Source of the DNA: SIG701 sp045544955
GTDB taxonomy: Bacteria > Bacillota > Clostridia > Oscillospirales > CAG-272
Reading direction: 5' to 3'
DNA: 64,000 nucleotides
NCBI GenBank assembly: GCA_045544955.1
Contig: JAZPZY010000065.1
Coordinates: 1 to 64,000 of the forward strand
The notes beneath the pieces were generated by a model. That model was not told the origin of the DNA, searched no databases, and saw nothing but the letters and a program-made list of their open reading frames with translations. Of this stretch, positions 1 to 6,999 are shown piece after piece. Position 1 is the stretch's first letter; each line of letters starts with the position of its first letter. Position numbers and translations under genes: made by a program.

Positions 1-39
1 GTCAGCTTCGCTGACAGCTCCCTTTACACAAGGGAGCCT
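1..39. repeat. Partial dispersed palindromic repeat
   Basis: Two adjacent hairpins: GTCAGC-TTC-GCTGAC at 1-15, then GCTCCCTT-tacac-AAGGGAGC just after it. The layout of a TCAGC/GCTGA stem followed by a CTCCC/GGGAG stem resembles a dispersed intergenic repeat I know from gut Clostridia. The left end is cut by the window, so its full extent cannot be seen. No gene overlaps it. Confidence 0.5.
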
Positions 40-105
40 TTGACACAAGATCATTCTACGCTGAATTTTTATTTGCTTTCTGCTCACCGGCTATAGCCTC
101 TTTTG

Positions 106-130
106 AACCCCGCCACTATGGCGGGGTTTT
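106..130 (+). terminator. Rho-independent terminator of an upstream gene
   Basis: A 9-bp stem (AACCCCGCC / GGCGGGGTT) with a 5-base loop runs into a short T tract on the plus strand. It probably ends a plus-strand gene lying before the window. Bases 40-105 hold no recognisable gene. Confidence 0.6.
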
Positions 131-140
131 CATAATACAA

Positions 141-198
141 AAAAACAGTAGCATCCCATTTGGGATGCTACTGTTTTTGGTGACCCGTAGGGGAATCG
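141..198 (-). repeat. Duplicate of tRNA-Glu 3' end plus its terminator (copy A)
   Basis: These 58 bases match 291-348 with two differences (positions 160/310 and 189/339). The copy contains the complete terminator hairpin (141-178) and the last 21 bases of the tRNA, from the T loop through the acceptor strand and CCA (178-198). Similarity stops inside the T loop. A break in the T loop plus a copied tRNA 3' end is what tRNA-targeting integrases leave, so I infer an old attachment-site duplication. No integrase gene is nearby. Confidence 0.65.
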
Positions 199-220
199 CT
201 CTCGGCTGCGGCCTCGGTCA

Positions 221-265
221 GGGTGCGGAAAAACAGTCCCCCGGACTGTTTTTTTACACGCACCC
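221..265. other. Nested inverted repeat between the two tRNA-end copies
   Basis: The outer arms GGGTGCG (221-227) and CGCACCC (259-265) enclose AAAAACAGTCC / GGACTGTTTTT (229-239 / 243-253). Flanking it, GGGGAATCG-like sequence at 190-198 is the inverse of CGATTCCCC at 269-277. The T-loop sequence therefore occurs in both orientations around the hairpin. It resembles a terminator or a recombination relic. No coding potential is seen. Confidence 0.5.
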
Positions 266-290
266 GTTCGATTCCCCTTCGTTTTATCAA

Positions 291-328
291 AAAAACAGTA
301 GCATCCCATCTGGGATGCTACTGTTTTT
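291..328 (-). terminator. Terminator of tRNA-Glu
   Basis: A long stem AAAAACAGTAGCATCCCA / TGGGATGCTACTGTTTTT with a tiny loop lies directly after the tRNA CCA end on the minus strand and is followed by more T residues. It is copied almost perfectly at 141-178. Confidence 0.8.
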
Positions 329-402
329 GGTGACCCGTGGGGGAATCGAACCCCCGTCTTCGCCGTGAGAGGGCGACGTCTTAGCCGCTTGACTAACAGG
401 CC
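328..402 (-). tRNA. tRNA-Glu (anticodon CTC)
   Basis: On the minus strand the sequence folds into a full cloverleaf. The acceptor stem GGCCTGT pairs with ACGGGTC, including two G-U pairs. The D stem is GTC/GAC. The anticodon stem TCGCC/GGCGA carries loop CTCTCAC (anticodon CTC, reading GAG). The T arm is GGGGG-TTCGATT-CCCCC. CCA is encoded. The gene stands alone, is followed at once by a strong terminator, and its 3' end has been duplicated downstream. Confidence 0.95.
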
Positions 403-508
403 GTTTTTCAACTGCCCGTATAGTATACCACAACCAAGGCGGCTTGTCAACACCTTTTCACGGATTTTTCGTATTTTTTTCGACTCTTTCGCTCTGCGAA
501 AGAGAAGA

Positions 509-1069
509 TCAGCCTTCCATTACCGTTCCGTCGGGATGGAACAGCGGCAGGGGATTCAGATAAATCAGATCCTCCCGGCTTTGTGCATCGCCCTCGGCAA
601 GAATCGCCATTTTTCCAACGATATTGCCGCCGGCCGCCTCAACCAGTTTTTCTACCGCCGCCAGAGATTCACCGGTGGAGATCACATCGTCCACGATAAG
701 GATCCGCTTTCCCTTCATCAATGCCGCATCCGCACCGTCCAGGTACAGCTTCTGTTCGCCCTCGGTGGTGATGGAGTTCACGGTAACCTCAAACACGCTG
801 GTCATATACAGCTTGGCTTTCTTCCGGGCGATGAAGTACTTCTGATTGCCGGCAAGGCGAGCCATCTCGTGTGCCAGCGGAATTCCCTTTGCCTCGGCAG
901 TAATAATATAATCGTAAGCCGGTGCACGGGCAAGCAGTGCTTCTGCCGCCGCGGTAGTCAGTTCGGGATCGCCGAAGATCACGAACGCCCCGATGGAAAG
1001 GTTCTCGTTCACCGGGCAGATCGGCAGTGCGCGCTTCAAGCCCGCAATGGTCATTTCATATGTTTTCAT
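509..1069 (-). CDS. Phosphoribosyltransferase, adenine-PRTase-like
   Basis: A 186-residue type I phosphoribosyltransferase. The PRPP-binding loop is plain (ILIVDDVISTGES, about residue 122 on). An Ala/Glu-rich helix and the YDYIITAEAKGIPLAHEMA segment match the hood and core of adenine or xanthine PRTases. Such enzymes salvage purine bases by transferring ribose-5-phosphate from PRPP, but the exact base cannot be read from sequence. The start has GAGGAG seven bases upstream. It lies 64 bases behind pheT on the same strand and may be co-transcribed with pheST, which would place a purine-type PRTase under phenylalanine control. A CTCTTTCGC/GCGAAAGAG hairpin lies just past the stop but lacks a T run. 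Confidence 0.8.
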   Translation of the reverse strand: MKTYEMTIAGLKRALPICPVNENLSIGAFVIFGDPELTTAAAEALLARAPAYDYIITAEAKGIPLAHEMARLAGNQKYFIARKKAKLYMTSVFEVTVNSITTEGEQKLYLDGADAALMKGKRILIVDDVISTGESLAAVEKLVEAAGGNIVGKMAILAEGDAQSREDLIYLNPLPLFHPDGTVMEG

Positions 1070-1133
1070 TGGCTTTCTCCTCTATACCGTCCAGCACACC
1101 ACGGTGTGCCGGAACAGGATTTATAAAGACAAA

Positions 1134-3551
1134 TTAACTTCTGAGAACGGCACCGCAGTCCGCTTCCAGTTTTTTGAGGATCTTCTTTACGGTGCTGTCT
1201 GCTTCTTCATCGGTCAGCGTACGGTCAGCGGCACGGAGCATCACGGAGAAGGACACGCTCTTCTTGCCCTCGCCGATCTGGGGACCGCGGTAAATATCAA
1301 ACAGGTGTACCGATTCCACAAGGGCACCGCCGGCACGCTGCATGCAGGAGCTGAGAACGCCCACCGTCTGCTCTTCATTGCACACGAAGGAGAAGTCACG
1401 CTCCAGTGCCGGGTATTTGGGCAGCTGGGTATACTCCGGCATCTCCTCCCGGGCGGCGAACAGTGCATCAAAATTCAACTCGGCCACAGCGGTAACGGCG
1501 TCGATATTGTAGTTAGCGATGGTCAAGGGATGAATCTGACCGAAGATACCGATCTCGGTTTCGCCCACCACAACCTTGGCACAGCGGCCGGGATGGAATG
1601 CGTTTTCCGTAGTGCAGGGAACGAATTCCGCATTCTTTACGCGGAGAGCGGAAAGCAATGCTTCCACATAGCCCTTCATAGCGAAGAAGGTATTGGCAGC
1701 CTTATCGTCATTCCGGTAGATACCGATCACGGCACGACGTTGCTCGTCCGGCAGCTGATCCTTTTCACCCGGGATATACACGCTGCCCAGTTCAAACAGG
1801 CTCACGTCGCGGTTCTTCACGGCGGCGTTGTTTTCCAGAATCTTCAGCATGGAGGGAACGGCCGTGGTACGCATGATAGAGGTATCCTCGCCCAGCGGAT
1901 TGGTGATAACCACGCTCTTGCGGCGGGGATCGTCTGCCGTCATGCGGATCTTATCGTAGAATTTGGGGCTGATAAAGGAGAACGTCTCCGCCTCGCACAT
2001 GCCCATGCCGGTCAGTGCATCACGGATAGTGAGTTCAAACTGCTGGCGTGCCGTACGTCCGCCCTGGGTAGTAACGCCCATAAGCGGTGCGGATTCGATC
2101 TTGGTATAGCCGTAGATACGGAGCACTTCCTCCGCCACGTCGCTCATGCAGCGAACGTCGTCACGGAAGGAAGGAACGGTCAGCTTCGTACCGTCCACGC
2201 CGAAATGCAGAGAGCGAAGAATGTCTGCCATATATTCCTCGGTAAGATGCACGCCGAGGAAGGCGTTGATGCGCTCTGCATCCAGCTCCATGGTATACGG
2301 TGCGGAGGGGGCGGGATATTCGTCAATGGTACCGTCTACCACCTCACCGGCGCCGAGAAGCTCAACAAGCTCGCAGGCACGGTCCAGTGCCGCCATGCTC
2401 TGCTCCCGGTCCAGTCCCTTTTCAAACCGTCCGGAGCTTTCGGTACGCATGCCCAGCTTTTTGCCGGAAACGCGCACGCTGGGTCCGTTGAACATGGCGC
2501 TCTCAAACACAACGGTTTTCGTACCGTCGGTGATCTCGCTGTTTTCGCCGCCCATTACGCCGGCAAGAGCCACCGGCTTTTTCGCATCGGCGATTACCAG
2601 CATGGTATCGTCCAGCGTATGGGGCACGCTGTCCAGGGAAACGAATTTCTCTTCGTTCTCCGCACAGCGGACCACGATCCGGCTGCCGTCAAGGCAGGCA
2701 TAGTCGAAGGCGTGCATGGGCTGGCCGTATTCCAGCATCACGTAGTTCGTAATGTCTACGATATTGGAGATGGGGCGTACACCGGCGGCACGGAGACGCA
2801 TCCGCAGCCACAGGGGCGACGGTTCGATCTTTACGTTCTTCACCACGCGGGCGCTGTATCGGTAGCAGAGAGACGGCTCCCGGATCTCCACGTTCAGATA
2901 GTTTTCGATCTTATCGCCGTCGTTCTTCACGGCAGGCTTCTTCGGCGCAGGCACGGTCAGTGCACGACCAAAGCTGACGGCACTTTCCCTGGCGAGGCCG
3001 ATGACGGAAAGGCAGTCCGGACGGTTGGAGGTGATCTCGAATTCCACCACGTCGTCACGGAGCATGAGCACGTCACGGATGTCCGCACCGGGCACCGCAT
3101 CACCCAGACCTACGTGATTCAGAATCAGAATACCGTCCTCGATGGCACCGGGCATATCGTGCAAGGTCAAACCAAGTTCCGCAATGGAGCAAAGCATGCC
3201 GTTGGACGCCACGCCGCGGAGCTTGCCGGCCTTGATGGTCACGCCGCCGGGCAGTTTTGCCGGTGCTTTGGCAACGGGAACCACCGCACCCTCGAACACG
3301 TTCTGAGCACCGGTTACGATCTGGATATCCTCACCCGTACCGCAGTCCAGCATGCAGATCTGCAGATGATCGGAATTTTCGTGTTTGGTAATGGCAGTAA
3401 TCCGCCCCACCACTACGTTTTCAATATCTTCCGCAAGAGACTCGTACCCCTCCACCTTGGAGCCGGTATCCGTCATGCGGTCGCAGTAGTTTTTGATATT
3501 CACGTCGCTGACGTCCGTAAAGTCCGCCAGCCATTTCATAGAAAGTTTCAT
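1134..3551 (-). CDS. pheT: Phenylalanyl-tRNA synthetase beta subunit
   Basis: 805 residues, the normal length for bacterial PheT. In order: an N-terminal tRNA-binding (EMAP-like) OB fold at about 40-150 (VVGRITAITKHENSDHLQIC), the B3/4 editing domain in the middle (about 210-390; MGGENSEI and SSGRFEKGLD are typical), the B5 DNA-binding-like domain, a class II synthetase-like core, and the C-terminal anticodon-binding domain (YPALERDFSF...). It forms the alpha2-beta2 enzyme with PheS and charges tRNA-Phe in the cytoplasm. AGGAG precedes the start at a good distance. It follows pheS by 35 bases and shares its T-box leader. Confidence 0.97.
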   Translation of the reverse strand: MKLSMKWLADFTDVSDVNIKNYCDRMTDTGSKVEGYESLAEDIENVVVGRITAITKHENSDHLQICMLDCGTGEDIQIVTGAQNVFEGAVVPVAKAPAKLPGGVTIKAGKLRGVASNGMLCSIAELGLTLHDMPGAIEDGILILNHVGLGDAVPGADIRDVLMLRDDVVEFEITSNRPDCLSVIGLARESAVSFGRALTVPAPKKPAVKNDGDKIENYLNVEIREPSLCYRYSARVVKNVKIEPSPLWLRMRLRAAGVRPISNIVDITNYVMLEYGQPMHAFDYACLDGSRIVVRCAENEEKFVSLDSVPHTLDDTMLVIADAKKPVALAGVMGGENSEITDGTKTVVFESAMFNGPSVRVSGKKLGMRTESSGRFEKGLDREQSMAALDRACELVELLGAGEVVDGTIDEYPAPSAPYTMELDAERINAFLGVHLTEEYMADILRSLHFGVDGTKLTVPSFRDDVRCMSDVAEEVLRIYGYTKIESAPLMGVTTQGGRTARQQFELTIRDALTGMGMCEAETFSFISPKFYDKIRMTADDPRRKSVVITNPLGEDTSIMRTTAVPSMLKILENNAAVKNRDVSLFELGSVYIPGEKDQLPDEQRRAVIGIYRNDDKAANTFFAMKGYVEALLSALRVKNAEFVPCTTENAFHPGRCAKVVVGETEIGIFGQIHPLTIANYNIDAVTAVAELNFDALFAAREEMPEYTQLPKYPALERDFSFVCNEEQTVGVLSSCMQRAGGALVESVHLFDIYRGPQIGEGKKSVSFSVMLRAADRTLTDEEADSTVKKILKKLEADCGAVLRS

Positions 3552-3586
3552 TCGTTTATTTCTCCTGTACTGTAATCAAACCGCAA

Positions 3587-4600
3587 TCAGAATTGCGAGA
3601 GGAAGCGGACGTCGTTTTCGTAAAGCAGACGCATATCGTCGATATGATATTTCAGCATGGCGATACGCTCGATGCCCATACCGAAGGCAAAGCCGCTGTA
3701 TACGGTAGGATCAATGCCGCCCATGGTAAGTACGTTGGGGTGCACCATACCGGCACCGAGGATCTCGATCCATCCCTCGCCCTTGCAGAGACGGCAGCCC
3801 TTGCCGCCGCAGGCAAAGCAGGATACGTCCACTTCCGCAGACGGCTCAGTGAAGGGGAAATGATGGGGACGGAAGCGAACCTTCGTCTCGGCCCCGAACA
3901 TCGTCTGTGCGAACATTTCAAGAGCGCCCTTCAGATTGCCCATGGTAACGCCCTTATCGATCACGAGACCTTCCATCTGATGGAACAGCGGAGAGTGGGT
4001 GGCATCCACAGCGTCGGAACGGTATACCCGTCCGGGGGATACGATGCGGATCGGCGGCTTTCTGTTTTCCATAGTCCGTGCCTGCACGGAGGAAGTTTGG
4101 GTGCGGAGCAGGATATTATCGCTGATATAGAAGGTATCCTGCGTATCCCGTGCCGGGTGATCCGGCGGAATGTTGAGTGCCTGGAAGTTGTAATAATCGT
4201 ACTCCACCTCAGGGCCTTCCACAATATCGAAGCCCATGCCGATAAAGATCTCCTCCATCTCCCGCTGAATACGGGCGATGGGATGCACGTGGCCCACGGA
4301 AACGGGCGTACCCGGGACGGTAACGTCCACCTTTTCCGCGGTAAGCCGTGCGTTAAGCTGGGCTGCCTTCTGCTCTTCTGCACGGGCGGTCAGCTCACGC
4401 TCAATAGCCTCACGGACTTCATTGGCGATCTGCCCTACCACGGGACGTTCCTCGGCACTGAGCTGTCCCATACCGCGAAGCACAGCCGTCAGTTCCCCTT
4501 TTTTACCAAGATATCGGATGCGGATCGCTTCCAGATCCGCGTCGGGAGCCTTGATGGCAGAAAGCGCATCCTCCCGGATTTTAAGCAGCGTGTCTTTCAT
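3587..4600 (-). CDS. pheS: Phenylalanyl-tRNA synthetase alpha subunit
   Basis: 337 residues, the usual PheS size. An N-terminal coiled-coil helical arm (about 1-90) is followed by the class II catalytic core, with motif 2 around RIVSPGRVYRSDAVDATHSP and motif 3 near the end (GFAFGMGIERIAMLKY). I chose the ATG at 4600 because AAAAGGAG lies just upstream and the protein then begins at the coiled coil. The reading frame stays open further upstream only into the T-box terminator. First gene of the pheS-pheT-PRTase string. Confidence 0.97.
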   Translation of the reverse strand: MKDTLLKIREDALSAIKAPDADLEAIRIRYLGKKGELTAVLRGMGQLSAEERPVVGQIANEVREAIERELTARAEEQKAAQLNARLTAEKVDVTVPGTPVSVGHVHPIARIQREMEEIFIGMGFDIVEGPEVEYDYYNFQALNIPPDHPARDTQDTFYISDNILLRTQTSSVQARTMENRKPPIRIVSPGRVYRSDAVDATHSPLFHQMEGLVIDKGVTMGNLKGALEMFAQTMFGAETKVRFRPHHFPFTEPSAEVDVSCFACGGKGCRLCKGEGWIEILGAGMVHPNVLTMGGIDPTVYSGFAFGMGIERIAMLKYHIDDMRLLYENDVRFLSQF

Positions 4601-4671
4601 TTTATTTATATACTCCTTTTTGATTTGCAATTTGATAAGCGAATGCCGTTCGGCATCTGCAGAAAACAAAA

Positions 4672-4916
4672 ACAGCCCCGTCCCAAACATCGGGACGGGG
4701 CGAAAAATCGCACCGCGGTACCACCCGCATTCCGGCGAAGAGCCAACACTCACGGGATCTGTAACGGGATCACCCGGGCAGAACTACTGACAGTTTCATT
4801 CCGCCAACTCCGAAGGGAAATGCTTTCTCACCACCGGCAGACGGCTTTCAGCCGAGACCGTCCTCTCTGCAGCCGGGAAAACGGGGAAAAAGCGAGCTTC
4901 ATCACAGTTTTTACCG
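4672..4916 (-). promoter_or_regulatory. T-box leader of pheST
   Basis: The minus strand between the promoter and pheS contains the conserved T-box antiterminator sequence GGGTGGTACCGCG (4714-4726). A GC-rich terminator hairpin follows (GCCCCGTCCC / GGGACGGGGC, 4674-4701) and then a T-rich tract. Upstream are stem I-type segments and an AGTAG element. In the known mechanism, uncharged tRNA pairs with a specifier codon and the antiterminator bulge to allow read-through. The downstream genes imply tRNA-Phe. I could not place the specifier triplet with confidence. Confidence 0.92.
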
Positions 4917-4920
4917 TATT

Positions 4921-4949
4921 ATCATATCACACTTTCACGAAAAGTGCAA
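4921..4949 (-). promoter_or_regulatory. Promoter of the pheST T-box transcript
   Basis: TTGCAC (4944-4949), a 17-base spacer and TATGAT (4921-4926) on the minus strand put the transcription start near 4914, at the 5' end of the T-box. Confidence 0.65.
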
Positions 4950-4978
4950 CAGATAACGGGAAATTTTTTAGATGTTTC

Positions 4979-5506
4979 TTATTTTTTCAGAGAATCCACC
5001 ACGTACGCCTGATACGCCTCCGTCACGGCCGCCGTATCGGGGGAAACGCAGAAGATCACGTACCGTCCGTGGCAGGCTATCAGTGCATCCGTCAGCTTTT
5101 CGGATTCCTTCATATTGTAATCCGCATACACGTCCGCCATCTCCGTGCAGTACTCACGGATCCGTGCTTCGGCCGTTTCCGCATCCGTAGCACTCTGACA
5201 GCGAAGAAGCACCAGTGCTTCAGCCGTAGCACCCGTACTGCCGTAAGCGGCAATATCGTTATACAGACCGCTGATGTCAAACAGTCCGGCGGCAATCTCC
5301 GGCTCCAGCTGCAAAAGCGTATCGTCAAAGGTCAGCTGAGAAAGCAGTGTCTCCGCCATATCGGACACGTCCAGCGTCAGATCGTTCATATTGATTTTGG
5401 AAATATCCAAGGGCTCCGTGCGCACACAGGCAGTGAGCAGGCAAAGGACGAGAAGCAGTGCCGCACTGCAAAGAAGTTTCTTTATCGGACGGTGGTTACT
5501 ATGCAT
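4979..5506 (-). CDS. DUF4358-type lipoprotein
   Basis: A 175-residue predicted lipoprotein. A basic start and hydrophobic stretch end in lipobox LLTAC (Cys about residue 27), so the mature protein should be anchored on the outer face of the membrane. The body (LTLDVSDMAETLLSQLTFDD..., ending in AAVTEAYQAYVVDSLKK) matches what I know as DUF4358, a Clostridia family of unknown function. GGAAAGGG precedes this ATG. An in-frame earlier start would put 35 residues before the signal and is unlikely. It follows the SGNH hydrolase gene by 68 bases, a common pairing that suggests an envelope role. Confidence 0.75.
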   Translation of the reverse strand: MHSNHRPIKKLLCSAALLLVLCLLTACVRTEPLDISKINMNDLTLDVSDMAETLLSQLTFDDTLLQLEPEIAAGLFDISGLYNDIAAYGSTGATAEALVLLRCQSATDAETAEARIREYCTEMADVYADYNMKESEKLTDALIACHGRYVIFCVSPDTAAVTEAYQAYVVDSLKK

Positions 5507-5574
5507 AGTGAAGAATCCCTTTCCTGACAAATACGTATATTTCCTGTGGATGTCCGAACCTATCATACCCCTTA

Positions 5575-6654
5575 TCAGGGCAGCGGATGCGTCCGGAGAT
5601 AATCCGCCCATTTTCTGGACGAAGCCCCGCCCAGATGGATGCCGTCCGTGGAATCGGCGGCAACCAGATCGCCGTTTTCATCGGCGAATATTTCGATAAC
5701 GTCCATAAAGTAGATTCCCTTGCTTTCGCAAAGTGCACGAAGGAGCGTGTTGTACGAGGCAACCTTGCCGTTGCCTCCCATGGCGGCATACCGCTCCGAC
5801 TCCGCCGTTACCTTGGACATGGGGAGCACGGACTGCACGCATACGGACGCATCGGGCAGTTTTTCCTGTATCAGATCGATCAAAGCTTCGTAGCAATCCA
5901 GGAAAGACTGCGCGGAAGGCCAGCCGATCTCGTTGATGCCGAATGCCAGATACACCTTGGTAAAGGATTTATTTTCCGTCAGAGCCTCGGCAAGGGTGAG
6001 TTTCTTCTCTCCGGAAGAAACGTACGCTTTGCTCAGCACCGTGGAAATATTCAGCCCCTGCTCCGAATAGAAATTGGATTTCAGCCCGGAATACAGGCCG
6101 AGTCCCACCGTACGGGAATCACCGATAAACAAGGCGTCCGCAAAGTAGGTGTCCTCCACGCGTGCAGATTCCGGAACCGTCACGATCTGTACGGGCGGTT
6201 CCGTCACCGCCGGCGGCTCCGTAGTCACAGGTGGCTCCGTAGTCACGGGCGGTTCCGTGGTTACGGGGGGCGCCGCGGTCACAGGCGGTTCCGTGGTTAC
6301 AGGCGGTGCCGTGGTCACAGGCGGTTCCGTGGTCACAGGCGGTTCCGTAGTCACAGGCGGTGCCGTGGTCACAGGCGATTCCGTGGTTACGGGCGGTGCC
6401 GTGGTCACAGGCGATTCCGTGGTTACGGGCGGTGCCGTGGTTACTGCAATAGGCGGCACGGCACGTGTCGTTTCCGCCTGCACGTGCTCCGTCGCCGGAT
6501 CGGCGTCACGGAACAGTTCCCCATTGTATTCCACTACAGCCCAAACGACGGCGAGACAAATCGCCAGCACGGCAAAAACAGCAGCCAGCTGGTATTTATT
6601 CTCCTGCAGCAACGGATTGACAGCATCCGATGTGGTGTGTTTGGTATTTGGCAT
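5575..6654 (-). CDS. Membrane-anchored SGNH/GDSL hydrolase with Thr/Pro-repeat stalk
   Basis: 359 residues. One N-terminal membrane helix (about 22-43) is followed by an extracellular stalk of repeated VTTxPP units (about 65-155), then the SGNH hydrolase domain: block I FIGDSRTVG with the nucleophile Ser, block III GINEIGW with Asn, and a C-terminal DGIHLGG block with Asp/His. Such enzymes remove acetyl or acyl groups from envelope or extracellular polysaccharides. The actual substrate is unknown. AAGGA precedes the start. It is transcribed divergently from gdhA and followed by the DUF4358 lipoprotein. Confidence 0.85.
   Translation of the reverse strand: MPNTKHTTSDAVNPLLQENKYQLAAVFAVLAICLAVVWAVVEYNGELFRDADPATEHVQAETTRAVPPIAVTTAPPVTTESPVTTAPPVTTESPVTTAPPVTTEPPVTTEPPVTTAPPVTTEPPVTAAPPVTTEPPVTTEPPVTTEPPAVTEPPVQIVTVPESARVEDTYFADALFIGDSRTVGLGLYSGLKSNFYSEQGLNISTVLSKAYVSSGEKKLTLAEALTENKSFTKVYLAFGINEIGWPSAQSFLDCYEALIDLIQEKLPDASVCVQSVLPMSKVTAESERYAAMGGNGKVASYNTLLRALCESKGIYFMDVIEIFADENGDLVAADSTDGIHLGGASSRKWADYLRTHPLP
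6186..6447 (-). repeat. Tandem repeat coding for the Thr/Pro stalk
   Basis: About 20 near-identical 12-18 base units (GGTTCCGTGGTCACAGGC-like on the plus strand) encode VTTEPP, VTTAPP and VTTESP blocks. Units are very similar at the DNA level, so the number could change by slippage between strains. Confidence 0.85.
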
Positions 6655-6778
6655 TACTCTATCCTTACTTTCGTCCTGCCGGACGAAACGCAGTCAATCA
6701 ACAGAAATCATCGTGTAAAAAACATGCTTTGGTACGAAAATTTGCACGGCAAAGAAACACCGACACATATTCTATTAT

Positions 6779-6807
6779 ATTATACAGGATTTGATGCACC
6801 ATTTCAA
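6779..6807 (-). promoter_or_regulatory. Promoter of the SGNH hydrolase gene
   Basis: TTGAAA (6802-6807), 17 bases and TATAAT (6779-6784) on the minus strand, about 120 bases before the start codon. The 345-base gap 6655-6999 holds this promoter and the opposing gdhA promoter. No gene is seen in it. Confidence 0.6.
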
Positions 6808-6938
6808 TACTCTTTCTGCATTTTTCGTTTTTTTCCAGCGACTTTTGTCAAAAAGCGGGAAGGCACTCATTTGCTCCCTGCGAGAAATGAAAAACACAAA
6901 TTTTTGCATGTTCCGATCAAAAAACTTGCATTTTACTA

Positions 6939-6967
6939 TTGCTATTCAAGAAAAAATATGGTACAAT
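6939..6967 (+). promoter_or_regulatory. gdhA promoter
   Basis: TTGCTA (6939-6944), 17 bases and TACAAT (6962-6967), with TG one base before the -10 (extended -10). The start codon is 33 bases downstream. Confidence 0.75.
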
Positions 6968-6999
6968 AATCGGGTAATTCTGAAAAGGAGCTTTTCAAA

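Noticed and set aside
130..453. Minus-strand 107-codon frame across the tRNA-Glu region
   Set aside because: It translates through the tRNA gene and both terminator copies, and its internal repeat is just the duplicated tRNA end.
993..3575. Long plus-strand open frame opposite pheT
   Set aside because: It is antisense to a complete, well-conserved pheT, has no ribosome site and reads as His/Gly/Arg-rich sequence typical of a GC-rich shadow frame.
3593..5527. Plus-strand open frame across pheS, the T-box and the lipoprotein gene
   Set aside because: It runs antisense through two real genes and an RNA element. No domain is seen.
6186..6447. CRISPR-like array
   Set aside because: The units are contiguous 12-18 base in-frame codon repeats (VTTxPP) with no spacers and no cas genes.
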